A stretch of DNA of 64,000 bases from Micromonospora lutea (GCF_016863535.1 NZ_BOPB01000005.1:202878-266877); one strand, 5' to 3'; shown: positions 36,091 to 44,947, counted from the first letter of the stretch. The notes: generated by a model from the letters alone, not told the origin. Made by a program: numbers and translations.

Positions 36091-37452
36091 GTGCCGGAGT
36101 TCCCGACGACATTCATCCGACGCCGGTTGGCGCTGCTGGCGCCACTACTTGGCGTCAGTCTGGCCATCACGGCCTGTAGTGCGCCCGGTTCGGAGCAGAC
36201 CCCCACGGGGGACTCCGACACCCCGGTCAGCACCGAACTGGGTACCGACCCGATCACTCTGGAGATGTACGCCGAGACCGGCTTCCCGCTGGCCAAGGCC
36301 CTCGCCGACGAGTTCACGAAGCAGCACCCGAACGTCACGTTCAACATTCGCGAGGACCAGTTCACCGTGATTACGGAGAACGCCCCCCGGGTGCTCGCCT
36401 CGGACAACGCACCCGACATCATCCGGCTGCCCACCATGGTCGACCTGGTCAAGGACGGGCTGCTGAAGAACCTGGACCCCTACTTCGACGCGTACGGATG
36501 GGACAAGTTCCCGGCCTCCTCGCTGGTGCAGCTGCGGCTCACCGAGGGCGGCGCGGAGCGCGGCAGCGGCTCGCTCTACGGCATGGGCCTCGGCTACAGC
36601 GTCACCGGCGTGTTCTACAACAAGAAGCAGGCCCAGCAGATCGGCATGACCCAGCCGCCGGCCACCATCGCCGAGTTCGAGGAGTTGCTGGCCAAGGCCA
36701 AGGCGACCAACCTGCAGCCGATCATGCAGTTCAACAAGAACACCGCGGGCATCAACTTCCCGCACCAGGCGCTGCAGAACCACTTCGGCGACCCGACTCA
36801 GATCGCCGACTGGATCTTCCAGAAGCAGGGTGCCACCTTCGACACCCCGGCCGCGCTCAAGGCCACCCAGACCATCCAGAAGTGGGCCCAGGCCGGCTAC
36901 TTCCCGAAGGACGCCAACGCCATCGACTACACCGCGATGATGGGCGAGTTCCAGAAGGGCAACGGTCTGTTCATGTTCAACGGCGACTGGGAGTCGGCGA
37001 ACCTGGACAAGAACATGGCCGGCGAGGTCGGGTTCTTCCTCTTCCCGGGCGAGACCGCCGACGCCAAGCGGGTGGCCATGTCCGCGCCGAACACCTTCGG
37101 CGTCGGTGCACGGGGCAAGAACGCCGACGCCGCCGTGTTCTTCCTCAACTGGGCGCACACCAACGAGAAGGCCCGGGAGATCGCGGTCCAGATCGGCGGT
37201 TCGCACCCGGGCGGCCCGGCCGACCTGCCGTTGCCGGCGGTGAACGAAGGCACCGTGCTGGCCGAGACCCTCAAGGCCTCGCAGCAGCTCGGTGCCGACA
37301 ACGGCGCGGTCGACTTCACCGCGAACGCGACCGGTGGCATCTTCGCCTCGGCCATCACTCCGGAGATGCAGAAGCTGATCGCCGGCCAGCAGACCCCCGA
37401 AGGTTATGTGAAGGCGGTCCAGGCCGAGTACGAGAAGGAACTGTCCCGATGA
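36091..37452 (+). CDS. CUT1 sugar-binding lipoprotein
   Basis: The 453-residue extracellular binding protein belongs to the family 1 (MalE-like) solute-binding proteins. A lipobox gives Cys29 (AITAC). Blocks such as GLGYSVTGVFYNKKQAQQIG and MGEFQKGNGLFMFNGDW are characteristic of this family. The start is a GTG with AAGGAGCTAGAG before it. The ligand cannot be read from sequence; the linked GH-J hydrolase suggests a fructoside or similar oligosaccharide. The downstream permease overlaps its stop codon. Confidence 0.88.
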   Translation: MPEFPTTFIRRRLALLAPLLGVSLAITACSAPGSEQTPTGDSDTPVSTELGTDPITLEMYAETGFPLAKALADEFTKQHPNVTFNIREDQFTVITENAPRVLASDNAPDIIRLPTMVDLVKDGLLKNLDPYFDAYGWDKFPASSLVQLRLTEGGAERGSGSLYGMGLGYSVTGVFYNKKQAQQIGMTQPPATIAEFEELLAKAKATNLQPIMQFNKNTAGINFPHQALQNHFGDPTQIADWIFQKQGATFDTPAALKATQTIQKWAQAGYFPKDANAIDYTAMMGEFQKGNGLFMFNGDWESANLDKNMAGEVGFFLFPGETADAKRVAMSAPNTFGVGARGKNADAAVFFLNWAHTNEKAREIAVQIGGSHPGGPADLPLPAVNEGTVLAETLKASQQLGADNGAVDFTANATGGIFASAITPEMQKLIAGQQTPEGYVKAVQAEYEKELSR

Positions 37453-38420
37453 CGTCTGCCCTCGGCAGCGCCCCCGCCGGGTCGGGCATCACGCCCCGAT
37501 CCGGCGGGGGCAACCCCGACCAGCCCGTGCGGCCCCACCGGAAGCGGTGGGGCCGCACGGCCCGGTGGATCGGTTGGCTGTGGGTCCTGCCCGCGCTGAT
37601 CATGTACGGGTTCTTCGTGCTGCGCCCGCTCGCGATGACCGTGCAGTACTCGCTGTACCGCTGGAACGGCATCGGGCCGGCGCGCTGGGTCGGCTTCGAG
37701 AACTACCTGACCGTCTTCACCGACCGGGACCTGCTGAAGATCATCACGAACGCGTTCGTACTGATCATCTTCTTCAGTTTCATCCCCGTCCTGCTCGGCC
37801 TGCTGGTGGCCAGCCTGGTGCGGCGGATCACCACCGGACCGGGCGGCACCCTGGTCCGTACCGTGCTTTTCCTGCCCCAGGTGATTCCGCTGGTGGCGGC
37901 CGGCATCGCCTGGAGCTGGATGCTGTCCAGCAGCGGTCTGGTCAACCAGGCGATGCGCGCCGTCGGGCTGGACGCGCTCACCCGCTCCTGGCTCGGTGAG
38001 TTCACCACCGCGTTGCCCGCGGTCGGGGTGATCGGCACCTGGGTCATGCTCGGCCTCTGCACGATCCTGCTGGTCACCGGCATGAGCAAGATCGACCCGT
38101 CGCTCTACGAAGCAGCCCGGATGGACGGCGCCGGCCCGATCCGGGAGTTCTTCGCCGTCACCCTGCCCAGCCTGCGCCAGGAGATCGGCGTCTGCCTGAC
38201 CGTGACCATCATCGCTGCTCTGGCCAGCTTCGACATCGTCTACATCTCCACCAGCGGTGGCCCGGGCATCCAGACCACCGTGCCCGGCCTGGAGATCTAC
38301 CGGCTCGCCTTCTCGCAGCGGCAGGTCGGGCTCGCCTCGGCGCTGGGCGTCGTGCTGATGCTGCTGGTCGTGCTCTGCGTCCTGCCGATCCAGCGACTGA
38401 CCCGAGGGGAGAAGGCGTGA
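37449..38420 (+). CDS. CUT1 sugar ABC permease (MalF-like)
   Basis: The 323-residue permease has six predicted helices after a polar N-terminal tail of about 40 residues. The EAA loop reads EAARMDGAGPIREFFAVTLPSL. It overlaps the binding-protein stop by 4 bp (ATGA). Its fifth to fifteenth-from-tail codons encode a perfect 14-bp hairpin (37527-37560), described separately. It pairs with the following permease. No ATPase is encoded in this operon, so a shared MsiK-type ATPase encoded elsewhere is expected. Confidence 0.9.
   Translation: MTSALGSAPAGSGITPRSGGGNPDQPVRPHRKRWGRTARWIGWLWVLPALIMYGFFVLRPLAMTVQYSLYRWNGIGPARWVGFENYLTVFTDRDLLKIITNAFVLIIFFSFIPVLLGLLVASLVRRITTGPGGTLVRTVLFLPQVIPLVAAGIAWSWMLSSSGLVNQAMRAVGLDALTRSWLGEFTTALPAVGVIGTWVMLGLCTILLVTGMSKIDPSLYEAARMDGAGPIREFFAVTLPSLRQEIGVCLTVTIIAALASFDIVYISTSGGPGIQTTVPGLEIYRLAFSQRQVGLASALGVVLMLLVVLCVLPIQRLTRGEKA
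37527..37560 (+). terminator. Terminator-like hairpin inside the permease coding start
   Basis: CGTGCGGCCCCACC (37527-37540) pairs perfectly with GGTGGGGCCGCACG (37547-37560) around GGAAGC. It lies 75-108 bases after the binding-protein stop, within codons 27-38 of the permease. It could attenuate transcription so that more binding protein than permease is made, or stabilise the upstream message. Confidence 0.5.
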
Positions 38421-39244
38421 ACCTGACCAGTCGCAGTGAGCGGCTGACCGGCCGGATCTTCCTGATCGCGCTGGTCGTTGTCACCCTGCTGCCGTTCCTG
38501 AGCATGCTGTCGGCGGCGCTGCAACCGCGCGGCACCGTACCCACCGGCCTGGCCTGGCCGTCGGATCCGCAGTGGGGCAACTTCGCCGACGCCTTCACCG
38601 CGGCGAACATGGGCGCCCTGCTGAAGTCGAGCCTGCTGATCGTGGCCGGGGTGGTGCCGATCGGCGTACTCATCGCCACCATGGCCGGTTTCGGGCTCGG
38701 CCACCTGCGGGTGCCCGGCGGTCACATCGCCTTCGCACTGCTGCTGCTCGGCCTGACCCTGCCCTTCGAGGCGGTGGTCACCCCGTTGTACTACCAGATG
38801 CGCGACCTTGGCCTGCTCAACACCCGATGGGCGATCATCCTCCCGCTGATCGGCCTGTACATGCCGTTCGCGGTGTTCTGGATGCGGGCGCACTTCATCA
38901 ACGTGCCACCCGAACTCTCCGAGGCGGCCCGAGTCGACGGCAGCAACACCTGGCAACTGTTCTGGCGGGTCCACGTGCCGCTGGCCCGGCCGGCCATCGC
39001 CTCGCTGACCATCCTGCTGTTCCTCTGGACCTGGAACCAGTTCCTGCTCGCCATCGTCATGGTCGACGATGCCACCAAGCGGACGATGGCCGGTGCGCTC
39101 GGCGCGTTCCAGGGCCAGTGGGGGACGGATCTGGTGCTGCTCTGCGCCGGATCGCTGCTTATCCTCACTCCTACCCTGATCGTGTTCCTGATCTTCCAGC
39201 GACAGTTCATCAAGGCCCTGCTCCAGGGCTCCGTGAAGGGATAG
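38417..39244 (+). CDS. CUT1 sugar ABC permease (MalG-like)
   Basis: The 275-residue second permease has six membrane helices and the EAA loop SEAARVDGSNTWQLFWRVHVPL. A GTG start overlaps the previous stop. Together with the MalF-like protein it forms the sugar channel. A serine-hydrolase gene follows after only 4 bp and is probably in the same transcript. Confidence 0.9.
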   Translation: MNLTSRSERLTGRIFLIALVVVTLLPFLSMLSAALQPRGTVPTGLAWPSDPQWGNFADAFTAANMGALLKSSLLIVAGVVPIGVLIATMAGFGLGHLRVPGGHIAFALLLLGLTLPFEAVVTPLYYQMRDLGLLNTRWAIILPLIGLYMPFAVFWMRAHFINVPPELSEAARVDGSNTWQLFWRVHVPLARPAIASLTILLFLWTWNQFLLAIVMVDDATKRTMAGALGAFQGQWGTDLVLLCAGSLLILTPTLIVFLIFQRQFIKALLQGSVKG

Positions 39245-39248
39245 CGAG

Positions 39249-40394
39249 TTGACCGACCCGCAGATCCACGGGCACGTCGACGAGGGCTTCGGCCCGGTCG
39301 CCGACGTTTTCCGGGAAAACTTCGCCAGCCGGGGTGAGGTGGGCGCCGCCGTCGCCGTCTACCTGCGCGGCCGCAAGGTCGTCGACCTGTACGGCGGACT
39401 GGCCGACCCCCGCTCCGGCCGGCCCTGGCGCGCGGACACGCCCGCCGTGGTCTTCTCCGTCACCAAGGGGATCATGGCGATCTGCGCGTACCTGCTGGTG
39501 CAGCAGGGCCGGCTCGACCTGGCGGCCCCGGTCACCCGCTACTGGCCGGAGTTCGGCCAGCACGGCAAGGCGGAGATCCCGGTGCGCTGGCTGCTCACCC
39601 ACCAGTCCGGTCTGCCGGCGCTGGACAAGCCGTTCAGCCGCGAGGAGGTGCTCGCCTGGGATCCGGTGATCAAGGCGATCGAGGCGCAGACTCCACTGTG
39701 GAAGCCGGGCACGGCGCACAGCTACCACCCGATCACCTACGGCTGGCTGATCGGCGAGGTTGTCCGCCGGATCACCGGTGAGATGCCCGGCGCCTTCCTC
39801 ACCCGCACCCTCGGCGAACCGCTCGGCCTGCGTACCTGGATCGGGCTACCGGCCGCCGAACGCGGCGCGGTCGCCTGGATGCTGGGGCCGATCGGCGACA
39901 CCGGCCCGGACATCGACCCGGTCTCCGACCGGGCCATCACCATGGGCGGCGCCTTCCCCTTCCCCGCCGACGAGAACAACGAGGTCAGCTTCAACGACCC
40001 GGCCATCCAGGCCGCGCAGGTCCCCGGCGCGGGCGGCATCAGCACGGCCGAGAGCCTGGCCCGCCTCTACGGCGCCTGCGTCTCCGAGATCAACGGACCC
40101 CGGCTGCTCACCACCGCGTCCGTCGACGACGCCATCACCGTCCGGGCCGCCGGTCAACAGGTGTACGGGCACCCCGACGCCGGTCACCGCTGGGGCACCG
40201 GGTTCCTCGTCCACTCGTCGCCGCGCCCGATGCTCGGTGAGCGCAGCTTCGGTCACGACGGCGCGGGTGGGCACCTGGCCTTCGGCGACGACACCCACCA
40301 GGTCGGCTTCGGCTATGTCGTCAACCAGATGGGCGGAGTCGACGACGAGCGGGGCAACCTGCTCGCCGCGGCGGTGCGGAACTGCCTGGGGTGA
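39249..40394 (+). CDS. EstB-like serine hydrolase (class C beta-lactamase fold)
   Basis: The 381-residue cytoplasmic protein has the S-x-x-K nucleophile motif (Ser70-Val-Thr-Lys73) and a YHPITYGWL region that corresponds to the Tyr motif of family VIII carboxylesterases rather than the YxN of true beta-lactamases. A GHDGAGGH stretch near residue 336 takes the place of the KTG box. It has no signal peptide. An esterase role, for example deacylation of an imported glycoside, fits its place 4 bp after the sugar permease gene. The start is a TTG preceded by GAAGGGAT. Confidence 0.75.
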   Translation: MTDPQIHGHVDEGFGPVADVFRENFASRGEVGAAVAVYLRGRKVVDLYGGLADPRSGRPWRADTPAVVFSVTKGIMAICAYLLVQQGRLDLAAPVTRYWPEFGQHGKAEIPVRWLLTHQSGLPALDKPFSREEVLAWDPVIKAIEAQTPLWKPGTAHSYHPITYGWLIGEVVRRITGEMPGAFLTRTLGEPLGLRTWIGLPAAERGAVAWMLGPIGDTGPDIDPVSDRAITMGGAFPFPADENNEVSFNDPAIQAAQVPGAGGISTAESLARLYGACVSEINGPRLLTTASVDDAITVRAAGQQVYGHPDAGHRWGTGFLVHSSPRPMLGERSFGHDGAGGHLAFGDDTHQVGFGYVVNQMGGVDDERGNLLAAAVRNCLG

Positions 40395-40469
40395 CCCCTT
40401 GTCACCGCCGAGCCAAAGCGGTACGAGGCGTACGGCGTGGCCACGATCCCGCTCGGTCAGGGTCAGCGT

Positions 40470-40506
40470 CGGCCTCGGCGGACCCGTTCGCGCAGGAGAC
40501 CTTCTG
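40470..40506 (+). repeat. 37-bp direct repeat, copy 1
   Basis: These 37 bases recur exactly at 40876-40912, inside the inositol-monophosphatase-like gene that starts 33 bp downstream. The first copy lies in the intergenic region, in a different reading frame from the second. It looks like a duplicated gene fragment from a misaligned recombination event or a lost neighbouring paralogue. Confidence 0.9.
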
Positions 40507-40538
40507 CTTGTCGGCCTTCGTTGGACAAAGGAGCGGGG

Positions 40539-41330
40539 ATGTCGATCAGTGACCGGGACCTGGCCATCAACGCGGCGGAGGCCGGTGCGGCGGTGGTACG
40601 TGCCCACTACGGAACATCGGTGGTTCGTTTCGCGAAGTCGGCCGGGGACTTCGCCACAACCGCCGACGTCGAGGCGGAAGAGGCCATCCTCGCCGTCCTG
40701 CGGGCCGCCCGTCCCGACGACCCCGTGCTCGCGGAGGAGAGCGGTCGCACCGGAACCGGCGGGAGCGAACGCCTCTGGTTGGTCGACCCGCTGTGCGGGA
40801 CGCTGAACTTCGCCGTACGCACCATGCTGGTCTCGGTCAACGTGGCCTTGCGGGTCGGAACGCGGGTTGTGGTGGCGGCCTCGGCGGACCCGTTCGCGCA
40901 GGAGACCTTCTGGACCGACGGCGTCGAAGCCGGCGTGCGGAGCGCCGGCGTCGATCAGCGGCTCGTTCCATCGGCCGAATCGAGGTTGGTGGACGTCAAT
41001 CTCGATCCACCGTTTCCCAACAGGTCGGTGTTCCGGACCGCCCGGCTGCTCGCCCACGAGAGGTTCGGCGAGCGGTTCCGGCCGCGGGTCGTCTCGACCA
41101 CGCTCGCGGTGGCGTGGGTCGCGGCCGGGCGGCGCGCGGCGTACGTGACCGACGGTCAGCTCCGCGACAACGTGCACTTCGCGGCGGGCATCGCGCTCTG
41201 CGAAGCAGCCGGTTGCGTGGTGACCGGAATCGACGGCCGGCCGTGGCGCAGCAGCGTGGGCGGGCTCGTCGCGGCGGCCGACGCGCGTACGCACGCCGAT
41301 CTGCTGGCGCTCATCGCGGAGCAGGGGTAG
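40539..41330 (+). CDS. Inositol-monophosphatase-like protein with altered metal motif
   Basis: The 263-residue protein belongs to the IMPase family, which removes phosphate from inositol-, histidinol- or fructose-type phosphates using two or three magnesium ions. The first metal Glu is present in VLAEESG. The core motif reads WLVDPLCGTLNF: Asp83 is kept, but the second Asp of the usual DPxDGT is Cys86. The C-terminal RDNVHFAAG keeps an Asp in the WD-type position. Activity may be altered or lost. AAAGGAG lies before the ATG at 40539; an in-frame upstream start at 40437 runs through the repeat copy and is unlikely. Confidence 0.75.
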   Translation: MSISDRDLAINAAEAGAAVVRAHYGTSVVRFAKSAGDFATTADVEAEEAILAVLRAARPDDPVLAEESGRTGTGGSERLWLVDPLCGTLNFAVRTMLVSVNVALRVGTRVVVAASADPFAQETFWTDGVEAGVRSAGVDQRLVPSAESRLVDVNLDPPFPNRSVFRTARLLAHERFGERFRPRVVSTTLAVAWVAAGRRAAYVTDGQLRDNVHFAAGIALCEAAGCVVTGIDGRPWRSSVGGLVAAADARTHADLLALIAEQG

Positions 41331-41334
41331 CCCG

Positions 41335-41360
41335 GACGGGACCGGGACGTCGCTCCCGTC
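41335..41360. terminator. Short hairpin between convergent genes
   Basis: GACGGGA (41335-41341) pairs with TCCCGTC (41354-41360) around a 12-base loop. It lies 5 bp after the IMPase-like stop and overlaps the stop codon of the VOC pseudogene on the other strand. Confidence 0.45.
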
Positions 41361-41822
41361 AGTCGAGGCAGAACTCGTTGCCCTCGGGGTCGGTCAACAC
41401 GATGAAGCCCGCTTCGAGTGGCGGCGCGGGCTCGACCCGACGCAACTGCGTGGCGCCCAACGCGACCAGCCGATCACACTCGGCCTGCAGCGCGGTCATC
41501 CGCGCTCCGCTCCGGTGAGCCCGGGGGCAGCCCGCACGTCGAGGTGCACCCGGTTCTTGACGACCTTGTCCTCCGGCACCTGCTGGAAGAACAGCCGTGG
41601 ACCGTGCCCCTCCGGGTCTTCAATGGCCGCCCTGGTGTTGCGCTGCTCGGGCGGTACGCCGATCCCGGCGAGGAAGTCGTCCCACGCGGCCAGCGGGTCG
41701 GCACCCTCGGGAAGGTCGACTCCGGGTGGGCCGGGGTGGACGTAGCCCAGTGCCTCCCGCCAGAACGTCGACAACGCCGTGGGGTCGTGGGCGTCGAAGG
41801 TGACCTGGATGTGGCGGCTCAT
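41359..41822 (-). pseudogene. VOC-family (glyoxalase-like) gene split by a frameshift
   Basis: The ATG at 41822, with TTGGAG before it, opens a VOC-type protein (MSRHIQVTFDAHDPTALSTFW). The frame stops at 41496 after 108 residues, just past NRVHLDVRAAPG. The missing C-terminus continues in another frame from 41499 to 41359 and ends with FIVLTDPEGNEFCLD, the standard VOC ending. A one-base deletion or two-base insertion near 41497-41505 explains it. A sequencing error or a true pseudogene are equally possible. The following region to 42149 contains no gene I can support. Confidence 0.7.
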
Positions 41823-42149
41823 CACATTGCTCCAATCGCTCCTGCGTCCGGGGACCACCCTGCCAGCCAGGTCTGACAGGTTGGCCGGTGCGGTGCCGAC
41901 GAGCGACCTCGGCGCCCTCCTGATCGTCGGAGACGACGCTAGCATTCTCAACCTTATCGATGTTAACGTGCGCAGGCGATGCTCCCGCACTTGGCACGGC
42001 GGCAGCAGGCACCTTGATGTGATCGTCAACATTCAGGACCCGAGGGCTCGCGGGCGGTCATCCGCCGCGCCACGCGGCCGTTCCGGTGGTGTGTGTCGGC
42101 CGACGGTGAGCGTCGCGGTAGTTGTGGGAAGCCTCGCCCGCTGGGCGCG

Positions 42150-42261
42150 ATCCATCTGATGTCTGGATCCCTCCGAGTCATCGTTCTGTCGGCTTCGTAT
42201 CTTCACACCCGATTCATGGGCGTTGACGTTGCGCGGCGGAAACCTCTAACGTCTGATGTCT
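42150..42261 (+). promoter_or_regulatory. Promoter and two GntR-type operators of the fucose importer
   Basis: TTGACG at 42223-42228 and TAACGT at 42247-42252, 18 bp apart, form a plausible promoter. The palindrome TAACGTC-T-GATGTCT (42247-42261) starts on the -10. A second copy, ATCCATC-T-GATGTCT, lies at 42150-42164. Both share the core seen at the FAH-SDR, gntR and fucosidase promoters. The gene starts at 42342. Confidence 0.65.
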
Positions 42262-42341
42262 AAGCACGTGAGTTCCACCACTCCGCCACCGCGTTTCTTG
42301 GAGGGATCGCCATGTCCCGTCCCGGATATGGAGGAACGACC

Positions 42342-43409
42342 ATGAAAAATAGGGCACTACTGAGGCTGAGCCTGACGTTGATCCTCGGCGCTGCGGCCAC
42401 CGTCGCGGCCGGTTGCGGTGAGGGCGCGGCCGACGGAACCGGATCGGGCGGCTCCCCGGTCATCGGGGTGGACTATCCCCGCTCCGACACGGACTTCTGG
42501 AACTCCTACATCAGATACGTCCCGCAGTTCGCCGACGACCTGGGCGTCGAGGTCAAGACGACGAACTCGCAGAACGACATCGCCAACCTCATCTCGAACA
42601 CCCAGACCTTCATCAGTCAGGGCGTCAAGGGTGTGGTGATGGCGCCACAGGACACCGCCGCGATCGCACCGACGCTGTCCCAACTGGACAGCAAGAAGAT
42701 CCCGGTGGTCACCATCGACACCCGGCCGGACACCGGCAACGTGTTCATGGTCGTCCGGGCCGACAACCGCGCCTACGGCACGAAGGCGTGCCGGTTCCTC
42801 GGCACCAAGCTCGGTGGCAACGGCAAGGTCGTCATGCTCCAGGGCGGCCTGGACTCGATCAACGGTCGGGACCGCACCGAGGCGTTCAACGAGTGCATGC
42901 AGAAGGAGTTCCCCGGCATCACCGTCTTCGGCGAGGCCACCGACTGGAAGGCGGACGTGGCGGCGTCGAAGCTGCAGACCCGGTTTGCCTCCGACCCGGA
43001 CATCAAGGGCATCTACATGCAGTCGTCATTCGCCCTGTCGGGGACCCTCCAGATCCTCAAGCAGCGGGGTCTCCAGGTGCCGCCGAGCGACCCCAAGCAC
43101 GTCTTCGTGGTCTCCAACGACGGCATCCCCGAGGAGCTGAAGAACATCGGCGCCGGGCTGATCGACGCCACCGTCAGCCAGCCCGCCGACCTCTACGCCA
43201 GGTACGGCCTGGAGTACGTGCAGGCGGCGGTCGAGGGCAAGACGTTCCAGCCGGGCCCGACCGAGCACGGCAGCACCATCATCCAGGTGCGCGACGGCCT
43301 GCTGGAGGACCAACTGCCGGCACCGCTGGTGACGGCGGACGGTGCGCCGATCGCGGGTGAGCCCACCCTGAAGTTCGACGACGCTTCCTTGTGGGGCAAC
43401 AACGCATGA
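42342..43409 (+). CDS. CUT2 sugar-binding lipoprotein, probable L-fucose importer
   Basis: The 355-residue RbsB/XylF-type binding protein has a lipobox giving Cys25 (VAAGC). It shows the typical domain pattern (GVDYPRSDTDFWNSYIR, then GVKGVVMAPQDTAAI and VVTIDTRPD). Two in-frame ATGs each have a strong ribosome-binding site: 42312 (GGAGGGATCGCC) and 42342 (GGAGGAACGACC); I chose the second because it starts a standard signal peptide. It heads a three-gene operon followed by L-fuconate dehydratase and carries fucose-regulon operators, so L-fucose is the inferred ligand. Confidence 0.8.
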   Translation: MKNRALLRLSLTLILGAAATVAAGCGEGAADGTGSGGSPVIGVDYPRSDTDFWNSYIRYVPQFADDLGVEVKTTNSQNDIANLISNTQTFISQGVKGVVMAPQDTAAIAPTLSQLDSKKIPVVTIDTRPDTGNVFMVVRADNRAYGTKACRFLGTKLGGNGKVVMLQGGLDSINGRDRTEAFNECMQKEFPGITVFGEATDWKADVAASKLQTRFASDPDIKGIYMQSSFALSGTLQILKQRGLQVPPSDPKHVFVVSNDGIPEELKNIGAGLIDATVSQPADLYARYGLEYVQAAVEGKTFQPGPTEHGSTIIQVRDGLLEDQLPAPLVTADGAPIAGEPTLKFDDASLWGNNA

Positions 43410-44947
43410 GCGTCATCCCGCAAGGGCCGACCGACGGGCTGGCCGGTGCCGACCAGCCCGTCGTCGAGGCCGTGCACATCACCAAACGGTTCGGCTCGAC
43501 GGTGGCGCTGGCCGACGCGGGGATCGTGGTCCGTCGTGGCGAGACCCACGCCCTGGTCGGGCGCAACGGCGCTGGCAAGTCCACGCTGGTCAGCATCCTC
43601 ACCGGGTTGCAGGCGGCCGACAACGGCGCGGTGGCCTTCGACGGACGTCCGGCACCGCCCTTGGGCGACCGGGACGGCTGGCGCAGGCGGGTGGCGTGCG
43701 TCTACCAGAAATCCACGATCATCGGCGCGCTCACCGTCGCGGAGAACCTGTTCCTCAACCGGCACGCCCGCAGCCGGGCCGGGTTCATCTGCTGGTCGCG
43801 GCTGCGACGTGAGGCGGAGCAACTGCTGGCGGCGTGGTCGGTGGAGGTCGACGTACGCCAGCCCGCGTCGACTCTCTCCGTCGAGCAGCGGCAGTTCGTC
43901 GAGATCGCCCGGGCGCTCTCCTTCGGCGCCCGGTTCATCATTCTCGACGAACCGACCGCCCAGCTCGACGGCGCCGGCATCAACCGCCTGTTCCAGCGGA
44001 TCCGGGAGCTGCGGGCGCAGGGCGTGACCTTCCTGTTCATCAGTCATCACCTGCAGGAGATCTACGAGATCTGCGACCAGGTGACGGTCTTCCGCGATGC
44101 CCGACACATCGTCACCGCCCCGGTGGCGCAGCTGAGCCGATCGGCGTTGGTCGCCGCGATGACGGGTGAGGACGTGACCTTGCCCGAGGCCGATCATCGG
44201 CGGCTGACCGTCGACGCGCCGGTGCTGCTGTCCGTTCGTGACCTGGTCACCGTCTCCGGTGCCGAGCTCTCCTTCGAGGCTCGGGCGGGCGAGGTGGTGG
44301 GCATCGCGGGCGGCGGTGGCAGCGGCAAGGTCGAGGCCGCCGAGGCGATCGTCGGCCTGGCCCGGCGGGCGGGCGGGACGGTCGTCGTCGATGGTCGGAC
44401 GTTGCGTCCCGGCAGCGTGCCGGACGCTCTCGACGCTGGTGTCGGGCTGGTGCCGCAGGACCGGCACCGCGAAGGGCTGGTTCCGCTGCTGTCCATCGCC
44501 GAGAACGTCACCATGACCGTCCCGCGTCGGATCGGTCGGCGCGGACTCATCTCGCCCGCCCGGCGTGATGCCCTGGCCCGGGACACCATCGCCGATCTGG
44601 CGATCAAGGCGGCCGGGCCGCAGGTGCCGGTCTCCGACCTCTCTGGCGGCAACCAGCAGAAGGTGGTCATGGGTCGGGCACTGGCCAGTGATCCGAAGGT
44701 GCTGGTCCTGATCACCCCGACGGCCGGGGTGGACGTGCGCTCCAAGCAGACGCTGCTCGGTGTGGTCGAGGAGGTACGCCGTCGCGGCACCAGCGTGCTG
44801 GTCGTCTCGGACGAACTCGACGACCTGCGGATCTGTGATCGCGTACTGGTGATGTTCCAGGGACGGGTCGTCCGCGAGATGCCCCACGGCTGGAGCGACA
44901 ACGACCTGGTAGCCGCGATGGAAGGGGTGGACCTCCACCATGTCTGA
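43406..44947 (+). CDS. CUT2 sugar ABC ATPase with degenerate second site
   Basis: The 513-residue protein has two ATPase domains. The first is complete: Walker A GRNGAGKST and Walker B ILDEPTAQLD. In the second, Walker A is GGGGSGKVE and the Walker B/catalytic Glu segment DEPT is replaced by ITPT (Ile436-Thr437), although the LSGGNQQK signature remains. Degeneration of one site is common in CUT2 ATPases but is usually confined to Walker A; the two other CUT2 ATPases in this window keep DEPT in both domains. It overlaps the binding-protein stop (ATGA). Confidence 0.88.
   Translation: MSVIPQGPTDGLAGADQPVVEAVHITKRFGSTVALADAGIVVRRGETHALVGRNGAGKSTLVSILTGLQAADNGAVAFDGRPAPPLGDRDGWRRRVACVYQKSTIIGALTVAENLFLNRHARSRAGFICWSRLRREAEQLLAAWSVEVDVRQPASTLSVEQRQFVEIARALSFGARFIILDEPTAQLDGAGINRLFQRIRELRAQGVTFLFISHHLQEIYEICDQVTVFRDARHIVTAPVAQLSRSALVAAMTGEDVTLPEADHRRLTVDAPVLLSVRDLVTVSGAELSFEARAGEVVGIAGGGGSGKVEAAEAIVGLARRAGGTVVVDGRTLRPGSVPDALDAGVGLVPQDRHREGLVPLLSIAENVTMTVPRRIGRRGLISPARRDALARDTIADLAIKAAGPQVPVSDLSGGNQQKVVMGRALASDPKVLVLITPTAGVDVRSKQTLLGVVEEVRRRGTSVLVVSDELDDLRICDRVLVMFQGRVVREMPHGWSDNDLVAAMEGVDLHHV

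Noticed and set aside
40437..40538. Upstream in-frame start of the IMPase-like gene
   Set aside because: It runs through the duplicated 37-bp segment in another frame, and AAAGGAG marks the ATG at 40539.
41961..41974. TGTTAACGTGCGCA, similar to the inverse of the arabinose operator
   Set aside because: It matches 11 of 14 bases but has lost its second half symmetry, and no sugar gene promoter is close enough.
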